A DNA stretch of 64,000 bases from Vibrio injensis (GTDB taxonomy: Bacteria; Pseudomonadota; Gammaproteobacteria; Enterobacterales; Vibrionaceae). The position numbers and the translations under genes were made by a program. The notes below the pieces were generated by a model. The model searched no databases and had not been told where the DNA came from. It saw nothing but the letters and a program-made list of their open reading frames with translations. The stretch is from contig NZ_BDJF01000020.1 of the NCBI RefSeq assembly GCF_001895205.1, positions 1-64,000 of the forward strand, in the 5' to 3' direction. Shown piece after piece: positions 1-10,116 of this stretch; positions within the stretch are counted from its first letter, which is position 1, and the number at the start of each line of letters is the position of its first letter.

Positions 1-31
1 GCCTGAAGCCTTGTGGCGTCTGCCGTGTCAG

Positions 32-95
32 TGAGGGCGCATTATAGAGATCATCTTCACCTTAGCAAGCACTTTTTTTCATTAATTTTCTGTTC
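32..95 (-). promoter_or_regulatory. rRNA operon P1 promoter (rrn lies left of the window)
   Basis: Read on the minus strand there is a perfect -10 TATAAT (41-46) followed by the GC-rich discriminator GCGCCCTCACTGACACGG, which closely resembles E. coli rrn P1 promoters. A -35 TTGCTA (63-68) sits 16 bp upstream, the spacing typical of rrn P1. Positions 70-95 are A/T tracts fitting an UP element. Transcription would run off the left edge near base 32. E. coli has the same order (btuB, murI, rrnB), which supports the call. The rRNA genes themselves are not in the window. Confidence 0.88.
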
Positions 96-262
96 GCTCA
101 AAAAGCCATCGGATCATTAATTTTTGAATAAAATTCCAACATTTGAAGAGGGTCACAGCAATCGATTGGAAAAACTCCAAGCATAAACGTAAGATTCATG
201 TGTCTATATTGTTAATCTTAGATACGCCTCTTACTTTCATTCTGATTAAGTAGTATTTCAAT

Positions 263-733
263 ATGAGCTCGAATAAATCTACATTATTTATTATTGCACT
301 GGCTATCATTGGTGCACTGGTTTTTTCTCTATTATCGATTCATCCTGCGGTAAGTTTTGTTATTGGTGTTATTTCTGCCGCGATCACTTTACAACTTTTA
401 TCTAATCCTTTAGCAGCATCAGTCAGTGCTCCATCAATCGATGAGCCATCCGGTAATACAAAAACACTTTATGTCGGAAACCTACCTTATAAAGCGAATG
501 AATCCGATGTACGTGATTTGTTTGCGCAATACGGTGATGTGTTTGCGGTCCGACTAATGAAAGATAAACGTACAGGAAAACGTCGAGGATTTGGATTTGT
601 AGTCATTGCCACCGCTCATGCCTCGGCGGCAATTCATGCACTCAATGAAAAAGACTATATGCAACGTACGCTGAAAGTACGAATTGCTAATGATCCAAAA
701 CATCCAGATGAGGAAATGGACGAACAGGATTAA
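263..733 (+). CDS. Membrane-anchored RRM-domain RNA-binding protein
   Basis: The 156-aa protein starts with two hydrophobic segments (about residues 7-25 and 29-47), then a short linker and one RNA recognition motif. RNP2 is LYVGNL (69-74) and RNP1 is RGFGFVVI (108-115). The tail is acidic. This predicts an inner-membrane protein with a cytoplasmic single-stranded RNA-binding domain; its RNA targets are unknown. No strong Shine-Dalgarno precedes the ATG, and no promoter was identified. The last 47 bp overlap the 3' end of murI on the other strand. Vibrio and other marine bacteria carry similar short RRM proteins. Domain call is secure; cellular role is not. Confidence 0.85.
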   Translation: MSSNKSTLFIIALAIIGALVFSLLSIHPAVSFVIGVISAAITLQLLSNPLAASVSAPSIDEPSGNTKTLYVGNLPYKANESDVRDLFAQYGDVFAVRLMKDKRTGKRRGFGFVVIATAHASAAIHALNEKDYMQRTLKVRIANDPKHPDEEMDEQD

Positions 734-1496
734 AACCCATTTTAATTAAGTTTCCATTCAGAGCGCTCTCTTTCCAAGGGGGCGCACTGGCGAAAATTGT
801 GTGCGGATGCTGATGCTTTAAGCCAGATTCTACATCAAGCAACTGCTGTACTCGACGTGCTATCGCCTGACCAGAATCAATCAACATCACATCATCACCT
901 AATACTTGTTGAATCTCTGCTTTAATAAGTGGGAAATGGGTGCATCCTAATACCGCAACATCTATCCGCTGAATCAGTGGACTTAAAATCGCCGCCAATT
1001 CATCTTTATCAACTTCTTGCCCACGCAGCTTCTCTTCTGCCATATCCACTAAACGTGTCGACCCAAGTAATTCAACATTTTTTTCACTCGAGAAATTACG
1101 GATCAAATCATGTGTGTATTGCCTGGTAATCGTTGCGGGGGTAGCAATAAGCCCAATCGCTTTATGAGCAACGAGTGAGGCTGGCTTTATCGCAGGAACA
1201 ACACCTACAACAGGAATGGATAATTTGGCACGTAGCATGGGGAGCACAATAGTACTAGCGGTATTACAAGCTATCACGACTAAATCAAAAGATTGCCGTT
1301 TGACTAGCGATAAAATTAAACGCTCAACACGATCAAGCAATACCTCTTGCGCTAACTCTCCATAGGGATAAGCAGCATTATCAAACAAGTAGGTATAATC
1401 AAGCTGTGGTAGTAATGAAACTATCTCTTGATAAACTGACAATCCACCAACACCCGAATCAAAAATCAGAACCTTATGTGATGACTGTTGCTGCAT
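687..1496 (-). CDS. murI: Glutamate racemase
   Basis: Interconverts L- and D-glutamate in the cytoplasm to supply D-Glu for peptidoglycan. The cofactor-independent active site is complete: DSGVGG with Asp13, ACNTAS with Cys77 and GCTHFP with Cys185. I chose the ATG at 1496 (MQQQSS...) because GGGG lies about 7 nt upstream; an in-frame ATG at 1529 would add 11 residues and cannot be excluded. It is transcribed in the same direction as btuB, 160 bp behind it and separated by a hairpin. The stop codon lies inside the convergent RRM gene. The protein is about 269 aa, normal for the family. Confidence 0.95.
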   Translation of the reverse strand: MQQQSSHKVLIFDSGVGGLSVYQEIVSLLPQLDYTYLFDNAAYPYGELAQEVLLDRVERLILSLVKRQSFDLVVIACNTASTIVLPMLRAKLSIPVVGVVPAIKPASLVAHKAIGLIATPATITRQYTHDLIRNFSSEKNVELLGSTRLVDMAEEKLRGQEVDKDELAAILSPLIQRIDVAVLGCTHFPLIKAEIQQVLGDDVMLIDSGQAIARRVQQLLDVESGLKHQHPHTIFASAPPWKESALNGNLIKMGFNPVRPFPHLDVLDH

Positions 1497-1630
1497 ACTA
1501 CACCCCAAGAATAAAGAGTCAGTGATCATACTCCCTCTTTATCATTAGACAACCACTCTCACCCTAATGAAACAGTAATATTATGAGTGATCATAGAAAA
1601 TGATGGTTCGTCAGGTAGCTCTTCTCTGAA

Positions 1631-1654
1631 CAAGACCGCCTTAAGGCGGTCTTG
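1631..1654 (-). terminator. Hairpin just after btuB
   Basis: A perfect 10-bp palindromic stem (CAAGACCGCC / GGCGGTCTTG) with a TTAA loop begins 4 bp after the btuB stop codon. The T-richer flank is on the plus strand, so U-tract support for minus-strand termination is weak. It may be a partial terminator or attenuator between btuB and murI. Confidence 0.6.
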
Positions 1655-1658
1655 TATT

Positions 1659-3509
1659 TTAGAATTGGTAACTGGCATTTAGGTAATAAGCCCGCTCTGG
1701 AGCACGATACCCGAGCGCACTTTGATACTGCTCGTTAAAGAGATTTTCTATCCGACTACGAATGACCATGGCATCACTTATCCAGTAACCCACTGACACA
1801 TCCCACAAGTTGGTTGAATGAATATAATCGTTACTGGTTGGCTCTGGTGTAGGCAAGTCTAGGCGCTTACCCGTATAGGTATAAGTTGTATTTATATCAA
1901 AGTTACCCAATTGTATGGCTGTAATCCACTTGTAGTTTTCTTTTGCCCGACGAGCCAACTGCACATGATTATCATCTTTATGATCTTTGTACTCCGCCAC
2001 TAAAGTATGATTGATTGGACCAGTATCAAAGTTCACTTCCAATTCCACCCCTTTAATTCGTGCATCGGTATTCAAAGTGCATCCTCCCCAATTCACCACA
2101 TCACACACGGCACCGTTAGGATCAGAATACCAGATAATCAAATTATCCACCTGGTTGTCATAAGCCGACACACTCACTCGCGCTAATGGATAAGTGATAT
2201 CGAATCCAATCTCACTATTCTTAGACTTTTCTGGTTCAAGATCTTGTGCCGTTGATAAATCGGTGTAACTCGGTGCTTTAAATGCTGTGCCGTAGCTGGC
2301 TCGCAAACGATAATGATCGTTAACTTGATAACCGGCAGCGAAAGACCAAGTGGTGTAGTCATCATATTTATCATGCTTATCGTGACGAATATTCGCTTCA
2401 AAAATCCAATCGCTCACCGTCAGTTTGCCAGAACCAAAAATACCGTAGGTATCTCGGCTTTCTCCAGCCAACACATGACGACTACCATAACTGAGCGCAT
2501 CATGGTCTAATTTTTCCCGGCGGCCATCAATACCCGCTCCAAGTTGAATCATGTCATTCAGCTGATAAAGGTTCGCCCATTGCGTCTGGGTAAGGTCGAT
2601 GTTCGCCTTGGTATTAGCATTATGTTTACCCTCGCTTTGGGTATAATCGAGTTTTTCTGTTTGCTGATAATTAAGCATCAACAAACTTTTTAAGCGCTTC
2701 CCTTCGTAATTCATCTTCCCAGTAAAACTCTGGTTGTCGGAGAAACTGTGGTAGAACGTACCGAAAGAATTGTATTCTACATCGCTATCAAACCAGCTAG
2801 CCGATACATACCCCAACCAGTTCTGATTGAAGCGATACTCATAGCCACCCATCAGGTTCTGGCTTTCATAGCCATAGTCCACACCTGTCTGAAGGCTTTT
2901 TATATCGTAACCATCCGTTTTCTCAAAACCTGCAGAAAGTTGTAGATGCCCCAGCTCGTTCACATCCGTCCTCGTGACCACTTCACCTTTACGGGATTGG
3001 TTGCTGCCAACACCAACCGTCACTTGCTTAAGATTATTTCCACGATGAGAACGAGTGATAATATTGATCACACCACCGATAGCATCAGATCCATACATCG
3101 CGGCACCAGAACCACGAATCACCTCTAAACGCTCAACTAAGCCAATTGGAAAACGATTAATGGCAACCCCACCAGCGGCTGAATCAATCCGAACTCCATC
3201 CACTAAAATGAGAACATGACTACTATTGGTTCCTCGCATAAAAATAGAAGCATTCTGCCCTCGGCCACCATTTTGAGCTATCTCGATTCCGGGTACTCGA
3301 CGTAAAACTTCCGTCAAAGATCGCGCTTGATATTGTTCAATTTCTTGGCGATCAATCACCGTTGTGGCCGCCAGTACCGATGCCTGCTTTTGCTCAAACC
3401 GATTGGCTGTTATCACCATGGTCTCATCAACGGGTGCAGTTTCGGCATAGGTAAGAGGGTGATAAGAGAGCGCTGACAGCATTGTCAGGCTAAGATAAGA
3501 TTTATTCAT
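1659..3509 (-). CDS. btuB: Outer-membrane vitamin B12 receptor, TonB-dependent
   Basis: This 616-aa TonB-dependent transporter takes up cobalamin across the outer membrane. It has a signal peptide (about 1-22, ending TYA), a TonB box DETMVITA (28-35), a plug domain with the VPGI and RGTNSSHVLILVDG signatures, and a 22-strand barrel ending in the aromatic C-terminus YQF, the usual outer-membrane assembly signal. BtuB is preferred over other receptors because of overall similarity to E. coli BtuB, the cobalamin riboswitch in its leader, and murI downstream as in E. coli. Expression should fall when adenosylcobalamin is abundant. Confidence 0.94.
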   Translation of the reverse strand: MNKSYLSLTMLSALSYHPLTYAETAPVDETMVITANRFEQKQASVLAATTVIDRQEIEQYQARSLTEVLRRVPGIEIAQNGGRGQNASIFMRGTNSSHVLILVDGVRIDSAAGGVAINRFPIGLVERLEVIRGSGAAMYGSDAIGGVINIITRSHRGNNLKQVTVGVGSNQSRKGEVVTRTDVNELGHLQLSAGFEKTDGYDIKSLQTGVDYGYESQNLMGGYEYRFNQNWLGYVSASWFDSDVEYNSFGTFYHSFSDNQSFTGKMNYEGKRLKSLLMLNYQQTEKLDYTQSEGKHNANTKANIDLTQTQWANLYQLNDMIQLGAGIDGRREKLDHDALSYGSRHVLAGESRDTYGIFGSGKLTVSDWIFEANIRHDKHDKYDDYTTWSFAAGYQVNDHYRLRASYGTAFKAPSYTDLSTAQDLEPEKSKNSEIGFDITYPLARVSVSAYDNQVDNLIIWYSDPNGAVCDVVNWGGCTLNTDARIKGVELEVNFDTGPINHTLVAEYKDHKDDNHVQLARRAKENYKWITAIQLGNFDINTTYTYTGKRLDLPTPEPTSNDYIHSTNLWDVSVGYWISDAMVIRSRIENLFNEQYQSALGYRAPERAYYLNASYQF

Positions 3510-3557
3510 TATGTAGTTATCCTAAAACGCGTAGATTCTCCTGAGCAAAACACCACT

Positions 3558-3708
3558 GCTAGCCCAGTTGCTGGCAGGTATTCGGACTCGAGAGCATTGA
3601 CCTAGTAACTCGACTTCCCACCGTTAGGCAGTGTCTTAATGAGCGTTCGTTCTCTCTTACCGCTGCGCGTCAGTTCTGGATTTACACCAGATTCCCTTTT
3701 CAGAATTC
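3558..3708 (-). promoter_or_regulatory. Cobalamin riboswitch
   Basis: Read on the minus strand, the btuB leader contains the hallmark B12-element blocks in order: GGGAATCTGGTGTAAATCC (3678-3696), then ACTGACGCGCAGCGGTAAG, then AGTCGAG, and GAGTCCGAATACCTGCCAG (3571-3589). The block is about 60 nt upstream of the btuB ATG, where ligand binding would mask the ribosome-binding site. Ends are approximate. Confidence 0.93.
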
Positions 3709-3906
3709 AGCCATCTAGGCAGCTAAATATCACCAGCTACAATGATACTATTGACCAATGGTTAGCTTGTCTAGTATCGCTGATGATAATCAAGTGATTT
3801 GTCATTACCTTAACTCAGTAAATCGCCAACAAAACTGGACATGTAGGTCAGATTGAATAAAATCTGCGCTCTTTCAATAAATGCACCAGTAAAAGGTAAT
3901 ACCATC

Positions 3907-5016
3907 ATGGCGACGCTTGACGTAAATCCTGAACATTATTCAGCACAACTGGCTGAGAAAATCACCCGCCTCACTGAAATGTTTCAGCCCTATCACGTCC
4001 CAAAGCTAGAAGTATTTGAATCTCCAAAACAATATTACCGGATGCGCGCAGAGTTTCGGGTTTGGCATGAAGGGGATGAAATGTATTACGTCATGTTTAA
4101 TCCAACCACTCGAGAAAAGTATCGAGTTAATCAGTTCCCCGCCGCCAGCCGTTTAATTAACGACCTAATGCCACTATTAATAGAACTGATGCAAGGTAAT
4201 AACACATTACGTCACAAGCTGTTTCAGGTGGATTTTTTATCAACCTTGAGTGGCGAGCTATTAGTTTCTTTGATCTATCATCGTCAGCTTGATGAAGCAT
4301 GGACATCTGAGGCCAAGAAACTCAAACAACGACTGAACGATGAAGGCTTTAATCTCAACGTGATCGGACGAGCTCGGAAAATGAAAATTGTCCTAGACCG
4401 AGACTACGTCGTTGAAAAACTTCACGTAAACGGTCAACCTTATCTTTACCAACAAGTTGAGAATAGCTTTACCCAGCCTAACGGAAAAGTCGCAGAAAAA
4501 ATGTTAGAATGGGCAGTAGATTGTACACAAGAGAGTCAAGGGGATTTACTGGAGTTGTATTGTGGTAATGGTAATTTCTCGCTTGCACTCGCGCAAAATT
4601 TTGACCGCGTATTAGCCACAGAATTAGCCAAACCTTCAGTTGAGTCCGCCCAATATAATATTGCTGCGAATCATATAGATAATGTACAAATTATTCGTAT
4701 GTCTGCAGAAGACTTTACACAAGCAATGGAAGGCAAACGCGAATTTAATCGCTTAAAAGAGGCTGGGATTGATCTCAAAAGCTATCGTTGTAATACGATT
4801 TTTGTCGACCCTCCGCGCGCAGGAATGGATATCGACACTTGTAAAATGGTACAGGGGTATGAGCGTATTTTGTATATTTCTTGTAATCCTGAGACCTTAA
4901 AAGAGAATCTAGATATCTTATCTACTACTCATAACATCACCCGCTTTGCTTTATTTGATCAATTCCCGTACACCCACCACATGGAAGCGGGTGTAATGCT
5001 AGAGCGTAAAGCATAA
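3907..5016 (+). CDS. trmA: tRNA (uracil-5)-methyltransferase, makes T54
   Basis: Methylates U54 of the tRNA T-loop using SAM. The 369-aa protein matches E. coli TrmA (366 aa) over its length: an N-terminal RNA-binding part ([11 protein letters not shown]), the SAM motif [25 protein letters not shown], the DPPRAG motif and the catalytic cysteine in [12 protein letters not shown] chose the ATG at 3907, preceded by AAAGGT, rather than an upstream in-frame ATG at 3853 that would add 18 residues unlike the family. It is divergent from btuB and followed by a strong bidirectional terminator. Confidence 0.97.
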   Translation: MATLDVNPEHYSAQLAEKITRLTEMFQPYHVPKLEVFESPKQYYRMRAEFRVWHEGDEMYYVMFNPTTREKYRVNQFPAASRLINDLMPLLIELMQGNNTLRHKLFQVDFLSTLSGELLVSLIYHRQLDEAWTSEAKKLKQRLNDEGFNLNVIGRARKMKIVLDRDYVVEKLHVNGQPYLYQQVENSFTQPNGKVAEKMLEWAVDCTQESQGDLLELYCGNGNFSLALAQNFDRVLATELAKPSVESAQYNIAANHIDNVQIIRMSAEDFTQAMEGKREFNRLKEAGIDLKSYRCNTIFVDPPRAGMDIDTCKMVQGYERILYISCNPETLKENLDILSTTHNITRFALFDQFPYTHHMEAGVMLERKA

Positions 5017-5047
5017 AAAATTAACGAGCCGTCAGGCTCGTTAATTT
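5017..5047. terminator. Bidirectional terminator between trmA and yijD
   Basis: The stem TTAACGAGCC / GGCTCGTTAA with loop GTCA is flanked by A-runs on the left and T-runs on the right, so it can terminate both trmA (plus) and yijD (minus). The yijD stop codon lies inside the element. Confidence 0.9.
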
Positions 5048-5403
5048 TTGCGTCCGATGAAGCCGAGCTTTTTACCGATCCACCACAAAAGCCCTAGTAC
5101 CACAATCACTGAGAACAAGATTGATCCGGAGTCGGGGTATTGAGCCTTCATAAACGCCGAGTGACCAAAAGCCCCAACAAAAAAGCAGGCTAAACCAACC
5201 AACGGAATATCTTCAGCTACCGGATGGCGTAAATAGTCTTGGTATAGCATTTGTACCGATAGCACGAGAGCGATCAGTGGAAAGATGGAAAAAGAGACCT
5301 CGCTGATCGTCAGCCATGATAACAGTGCATCGCCACACATGCCGCTAATCAGAGCAAGTAGCAATGTTTTACTATTGGAAGTGGGTGATGTTTCGTTACT
5401 CAT
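5041..5403 (-). CDS. yijD: DUF1422 inner-membrane protein, YijD-like
   Basis: A 120-aa protein with four predicted hydrophobic segments and a basic C-terminus (GKKLGFIGRKN). The family's function is unknown. The position directly downstream of fabR, overlapping by one base (TAATG), and beside trmA and sthA is the same as in E. coli, which supports the name. It is probably translationally coupled to fabR and cotranscribed with it. Confidence 0.9.
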   Translation of the reverse strand: MSNETSPTSNSKTLLLALISGMCGDALLSWLTISEVSFSIFPLIALVLSVQMLYQDYLRHPVAEDIPLVGLACFFVGAFGHSAFMKAQYPDSGSILFSVIVVLGLLWWIGKKLGFIGRKN

Positions 5404-6044
5404 TACTCTATCCCATTTTTTAGTCGATTACGTTCACGCTCTTTGCGATACCAAAGAGCTCCTTTGGCCATCATGCGCAACTGCATAATCAGTCGCTCTG
5501 ACAATTCATCACGCGCTTGTCGTTCTAGATCCAGAGCTTGCGCACCTGAACTAAAAACTAATGTGACTGACGCTTCGGCTTGGATCGCCGCTTCCTCTCG
5601 TCCCATGCCAGTATTGATCAGATATTCAGTCAATTCAGCTGAGAAATGTTGAATTTCACGTACCACTGCGGCGCGAAACTCAAAAGAGGTCCCAGAGCGT
5701 TCGCGCAGTAACAAACGAAAAACATTGGGGCTACTTTCAATAAATTCCATAAAGGTTTCGACTGAAGTACGTATCACACTGCCCTCTTTAACAATTCTCT
5801 GTCGAGCCTGACGCATCAATTGACGTAGCAGTAAGCCACCTTCATCAACCATGGTCAGTCCCAACTCATCCATATCCTTGAAATGACGGTAAAAAGAGGT
5901 GGGAGCAATCCCAGCTTCACGCGCGACCTCACGTAAACTTAAATTAGAAAAGCTGCGATCCGCGCTCAATTGACTAAATGCTGCGTCAATCAAAGAACGA
6001 CGAGTTTTTTCTTTTTGTAATGCGCGAATTCCTGTGGATTTCAT
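5403..6044 (-). CDS. fabR: TetR-family repressor of unsaturated fatty acid synthesis
   Basis: 213 aa. The N-terminal TetR helix-turn-helix is clear (about residues 15-60, with [25 protein letters not shown]) and is followed by a helical ligand-sensing domain. By family knowledge FabR represses fabA and fabB according to the saturated/unsaturated acyl pool. It forms a two-gene unit with yijD and is divergent from sthA; I could not find a convincing FabR palindrome in the 264-bp divergent region. Confidence 0.93.
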   Translation of the reverse strand: MKSTGIRALQKEKTRRSLIDAAFSQLSADRSFSNLSLREVAREAGIAPTSFYRHFKDMDELGLTMVDEGGLLLRQLMRQARQRIVKEGSVIRTSVETFMEFIESSPNVFRLLLRERSGTSFEFRAAVVREIQHFSAELTEYLINTGMGREEAAIQAEASVTLVFSSGAQALDLERQARDELSERLIMQLRMMAKGALWYRKERERNRLKNGIE

Positions 6045-6308
6045 ACTGAACCTATTCTCATAACCCCATCATCAACCGCATACTATAACGCGAAAGGCAT
6101 TATTGTCGATCCTCACCTGTATTGTGATGTGAGCATTTTCTCAATGGCTTAACAACACAAAAATACCACACTTAAATTCTCCAGCCGCTATCCTATAAAA
6201 TGTCGTGATCCTAAACACCCTATCAGGGAAATGGGATTTACCTAGCAACACTATCGGTTACAATCTCGCTACAGCACTGATAAGCATCGATAACAACAAG
6301 GATATCCT

Positions 6309-7709
6309 ATGACACAAAAGCACCAGTTTGACGTTATCGTCATCGGCAGCGGACCGGGTGGAGAAGGCGCAGCAATGGGATTAGCCAAAGCTGGCATGAA
6401 TGTCGCGATCATAGAAAAGGAAAGCACCGTCGGCGGTGGGTGCACTCATTGGGGAACCATTCCTTCCAAGGCTTTACGTCACGCCGTTAGCCGAATCATT
6501 GAATTTAATAGCAACCCATTGTTTTGTAAAAACAATACTAGCATACACGCCACATTTTCATCCATTCTCGGCCATGCAAAAACTGTTATCGATAAACAGA
6601 CCCGCTTACGCCAAGGCTTTTATGACCGAAACCAATGCAGTTTAATTTTTGGTAGCGCCGAATTTATCGATCCTCACACTATCGCGGTCCATAAACACGA
6701 TGGCAGCATCGAACATTATCAAGCCGATAAATTTGTGATTGCCACAGGATCTCGCCCTTACCAACCGAATGATATCGATTTTAGCCATCCTCGTATTTAC
6801 AACAGCGATTCGATTTTAAATTTAAAGCACGATCCACAGCATATTATTATTTATGGCGCAGGGGTGATTGGCTGTGAATACGCCTCTATTTTTCGAGGAT
6901 TAGGTGTAAAGACCGATCTGATCAATACTCGCGATCGCTTATTGGCTTTTTTAGATAATGAGATTTCTGATGCGCTCTCTTACCATTTTTGGAACAGTGG
7001 CGTAGTCATTCGTAATGATGAAACTCATCAAAAAATTGAAGGCACTGATGATGGCGTGATTGTCCACTTAAAATCCGGTAAAAAAATGAAAGCGGACTGT
7101 TTGTTGTACGCTAACGGTCGTACTGGTAATACCGATCAACTGAATTTATCCGCGGTTGGTCTCGCCGCAGACGCTCGTGGTCAATTAACCGTCAACCACA
7201 ATTATCAAACCGATGTTGAGCACATCTATGCGGTTGGGGATGTGATTGGTTACCCAAGCCTTGCCAGTGCCGCTTACGATCAAGGCCGTTTTACCGCCCA
7301 AGCGATTACTCAAGGCCAAGCGGTAAATAAGTTGATCGAAGATATCCCAACGGGTATCTATACCATCCCAGAAATCAGTTCAGTTGGAAAAACCGAACAA
7401 GAACTCACCGCAGCGAAAGTCCCTTACGAAGTAGGACGATCCTCATTTAAGCATTTAGCGCGCGCGCAGATCTCCGGCAAAGATATCGGTAGTTTAAAAA
7501 TTCTCTTTCATCGCGATAGCAAAGAGATTTTGGGTATCCACTGTTTCGGAGAGAGAGCAGCGGAGATCATCCACATTGGACAAGCGATTATGGAACAAAA
7601 AGGCCCTGCCAATACCATCGACTATTTTGTCAACACGACTTTCAACTACCCCACCATGGCTGAAGCTTATCGTGTTGCCGCACTGAATGGATTAAACCGT
7701 TTATTTTAA
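6309..7709 (+). CDS. sthA: Soluble pyridine nucleotide transhydrogenase
   Basis: A 466-aa FAD flavoprotein that transfers hydride from NADPH to NAD+ in the cytoplasm. The FAD-binding motif GSGPGG is at 13-18 and the NAD(P)-binding motif [11 protein letters not shown] near residue 180. In the redox site of related disulfide reductases only the first cysteine remains ([13 protein letters not shown], Cys45; the second is Thr), which distinguishes SthA from lipoamide dehydrogenase or glutathione reductase. The length equals E. coli SthA (466). The start is preceded by AAGGATATCC. Confidence 0.96.
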   Translation: MTQKHQFDVIVIGSGPGGEGAAMGLAKAGMNVAIIEKESTVGGGCTHWGTIPSKALRHAVSRIIEFNSNPLFCKNNTSIHATFSSILGHAKTVIDKQTRLRQGFYDRNQCSLIFGSAEFIDPHTIAVHKHDGSIEHYQADKFVIATGSRPYQPNDIDFSHPRIYNSDSILNLKHDPQHIIIYGAGVIGCEYASIFRGLGVKTDLINTRDRLLAFLDNEISDALSYHFWNSGVVIRNDETHQKIEGTDDGVIVHLKSGKKMKADCLLYANGRTGNTDQLNLSAVGLAADARGQLTVNHNYQTDVEHIYAVGDVIGYPSLASAAYDQGRFTAQAITQGQAVNKLIEDIPTGIYTIPEISSVGKTEQELTAAKVPYEVGRSSFKHLARAQISGKDIGSLKILFHRDSKEILGIHCFGERAAEIIHIGQAIMEQKGPANTIDYFVNTTFNYPTMAEAYRVAALNGLNRLF

Positions 7710-7717
7710 CAATGGTT

Positions 7718-7751
7718 GACGACGACGGCTTAAACAAAAAAGTCGTCGTCA
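7718..7751. terminator. Inverted repeat between sthA and the MATE gene
   Basis: A 10-bp stem TGACGACGAC / GTCGTCGTCA with a 14-nt loop lies between the convergent sthA and dinF-like genes. Flanking T-runs are short, so this is a likely but not strong bidirectional terminator. Confidence 0.6.
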
Positions 7752-7773
7752 GTTTCAACTGTCTCTTCCTGAG

Positions 7774-9111
7774 TTAGAGAAAATCGCCTCGCTGCCACTG
7801 TCGCTTTAATACCCAACCTAAACTTAGTCCGCGCAGCGCCATAAACGTTAACATTGCCAGCCATAAAGCGTGATTTTGCCAAGCAGAAAACAGTATAAAC
7901 ACCAGAAAAAAACCACTGGCGGCAATAAACATGCTGTTACGCATCTCTCGCCCTTTCGTGGCACCAATAAATATCCCATCGAGTAAAAAACACCACATCG
8001 CCACCAACGGCATCGCGACTAACCACGGCAGATATTCCTGCGCGGTCTGTTGTACACTTGGAATAGACGTAATGAAACCAATCAAGTTAGACCCTGAGAT
8101 CGCAAAAACGGCCGTTAACCCAAGGCAAATTAACAAACTCCAAAACGTACTGCCAATGATAGAAGCTTTAAGTTGCGACGGGCTTTTCGCTCCTACCGCT
8201 TTGCCCACCATCGCCTCAATCGCGTATGCAAAACCATCCATGCCGTAAGAGATCATCATCAAGAAGCTCATCAGCACCGCATTCGCAGCCACTACCTGAT
8301 CGCCAAAAGCCGCACCTTGAAAAGTCATAAAACTAAAAGCAGCCTGTAAACATAACGACCGCAAGAAAATGTCACGATTCAAGCGTACAAAACGACTGAT
8401 CCCTTGCGTACTTTGTGACAATAAGCTCCAAGGTGATGGTAAGCCTTTCGCACACCAAAAACGCCAGACACACCATAAACCAAAAGCCATACCGAGGTAA
8501 TCAGCGATCACAGAAGCCAATGCGACACCTGAGACTTTCCAACCAAAACCAAGCACAAACAGGACATCGAGCGCTATGTTGGTCAGATTGGTAATGATCA
8601 CCATCCACATTGGCGCTTTAGCATTTTGCGTTCCTAATAACCAACCAAGCAATACAAAGTTGATCAATGCCGCTGGAGCACTCCAAGCCCGAATCATAAA
8701 GTATTGCTGAGCGTAATGTTTCACTTGCTCACTGGCTTCACTTAAAGCAAAAACCCCCTCGCCAATCAAACGATGCAGTACTAAAAATACGGCTGCAAAG
8801 CCAAGAGACATTAGCATGCCCTGTACCCAAACTAAGGCCAGTTGCTTCGGATCATCGGCGCCATAAGCCTGCGCTGTTAATCCGGTCGTCGACATGCGTA
8901 AAAAACCCAATAGCCAGAAAGAAACGCTGATCAGCATGCTGCCAAGCGCCACGCCGCCGAGATACCATGCGTGCTGTAAATGGCCAATCACCGCCGCATC
9001 GACCAAGCCAAGCAATGGAATGGTAATGTTGGACAACACCATAGGAATGGAAAGCAGTAAGACTTGACGATGAATGGTGCGGTTGGTAAGAATTTGGACT
9101 AGCGACGCCAC
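7774..9111 (-). CDS. dinF: MATE-family efflux pump, DinF type
   Basis: A 445-aa membrane protein with about 12 hydrophobic segments in the two-fold MatE arrangement. MATE proteins export cationic drugs or toxins with Na+ or H+ counterflow. It lies downstream of lexA in the same direction, as dinF does in E. coli, but a methyltransferase gene intervenes (gaps of 79 and 107 bp). I found no separate LexA box upstream of it, so SOS induction would come by read-through from lexA. Substrate unknown. Confidence 0.88.
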   Translation of the reverse strand: MASLVQILTNRTIHRQVLLLSIPMVLSNITIPLLGLVDAAVIGHLQHAWYLGGVALGSMLISVSFWLLGFLRMSTTGLTAQAYGADDPKQLALVWVQGMLMSLGFAAVFLVLHRLIGEGVFALSEASEQVKHYAQQYFMIRAWSAPAALINFVLLGWLLGTQNAKAPMWMVIITNLTNIALDVLFVLGFGWKVSGVALASVIADYLGMAFGLWCVWRFWCAKGLPSPWSLLSQSTQGISRFVRLNRDIFLRSLCLQAAFSFMTFQGAAFGDQVVAANAVLMSFLMMISYGMDGFAYAIEAMVGKAVGAKSPSQLKASIIGSTFWSLLICLGLTAVFAISGSNLIGFITSIPSVQQTAQEYLPWLVAMPLVAMWCFLLDGIFIGATKGREMRNSMFIAASGFFLVFILFSAWQNHALWLAMLTFMALRGLSLGWVLKRQWQRGDFL

Positions 9112-9218
9112 AGAGAAACCCTCTTAAAATCAGTCGTCCAGTGTACCGAAAATAACCAGCATTCCCAAATTATGACGACGGACAGAGATCAATGAGCGTC
9201 AATCCCAATAAAGCCATA

Positions 9219-10037
9219 TTACCAACGCACTTGGACCACCACGGGGGTTAGGCGATATTTGAATCCATTGATTTTACTCACCAAACGTTGCCAAAGTTTC
9301 CAACGATGGCAATGCCTGTCAAGGGGCGACAACAGTAAGGCGCTATGTGCCCAAGGCAAAGCATTAAGTATCGCTTGATCAGGTTTGGCAAAACCATGTT
9401 GGTAATCACCGGAACCCATTTTTTGTCCTAGACGAGTCATGGTTTTATCACCAGCCAGTACTAAACAAGCGCGAGCATTAACAAAATGCAGCCCTAAAGC
9501 ACGGATAAAAGAGGAAAGCTGTCTTGCATGGCAATCTAATAATGCATGTTCACATAAGATAAATATCGGAGCCGAATCAGGAATGATTAACCGCTCTAAC
9601 CAGTCAAGGTTATCAACACTACCGCAGCAATGCTGATAACGCTCACTACGATGAAAGAGTTTTTGCCGCCATAACAAATGCTCACTCACATCAACTTCCA
9701 CCCAGTGACAGCGCCCATTATCGACTCGATAAAAACGTGTATCCAAACCAGCGCCAACATTAATGATCCATCCATCTGGATGAGTCGCTAAAAAGCGATG
9801 TATTTGCTGATCACACAGTCGAGCCAACGTAACATGTAAGAGCTGTTTTTGCGGAATATCGCCCGCGAGACAATCTGGTGCCAGATGACAACGCTGACAG
9901 GCACGAGCGGCTATCGGATCATAAACTAAGCCATCATCGACTAAGCTTTCACGACTACGCAACCAAAGTGGCTGCACTAAACGAGTGGGTACTTGATAAC
10001 GTGGTGATGAATGAGTGTACTTAGAGGGCATTATCAT
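9219..10037 (-). CDS. Class I SAM methyltransferase, leucine-carboxyl-methyltransferase-like family
   Basis: 272 aa. The pattern RSRESLVDDGLVYDPIAA near the N-terminus, then WIINVGAGLDTRFYRVD and WVEVDVSEHLLWRQKLF, is typical of the LCM/COG3315 O-methyltransferase family. VGAGLDTRFYR forms the SAM site and the acidic EVD binds the SAM ribose. A cysteine cluster CQRCHLAPDC (about 48-57) lies between the RSRES region and the SAM motif. The gene sits between lexA and dinF on the same strand, so it is probably SOS-induced. Substrate unknown; small-molecule carboxyl or hydroxyl methylation is only an inference from the family. Confidence 0.82.
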   Translation of the reverse strand: MIMPSKYTHSSPRYQVPTRLVQPLWLRSRESLVDDGLVYDPIAARACQRCHLAPDCLAGDIPQKQLLHVTLARLCDQQIHRFLATHPDGWIINVGAGLDTRFYRVDNGRCHWVEVDVSEHLLWRQKLFHRSERYQHCCGSVDNLDWLERLIIPDSAPIFILCEHALLDCHARQLSSFIRALGLHFVNARACLVLAGDKTMTRLGQKMGSGDYQHGFAKPDQAILNALPWAHSALLLSPLDRHCHRWKLWQRLVSKINGFKYRLTPVVVQVRW

Positions 10038-10116
10038 CTTCCTTATGTCACCATAAAAAAGATGATAATGAATATCAATTAGATTAGCAAGCTAATGCGT
10101 GACGTTTGAAAGGTGT

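Noticed and set aside
1631-1654. Plus-strand terminator at the btuB 3' end
   Set aside because: The T-richer flank is on the plus strand, but no plus-strand gene leads into it.
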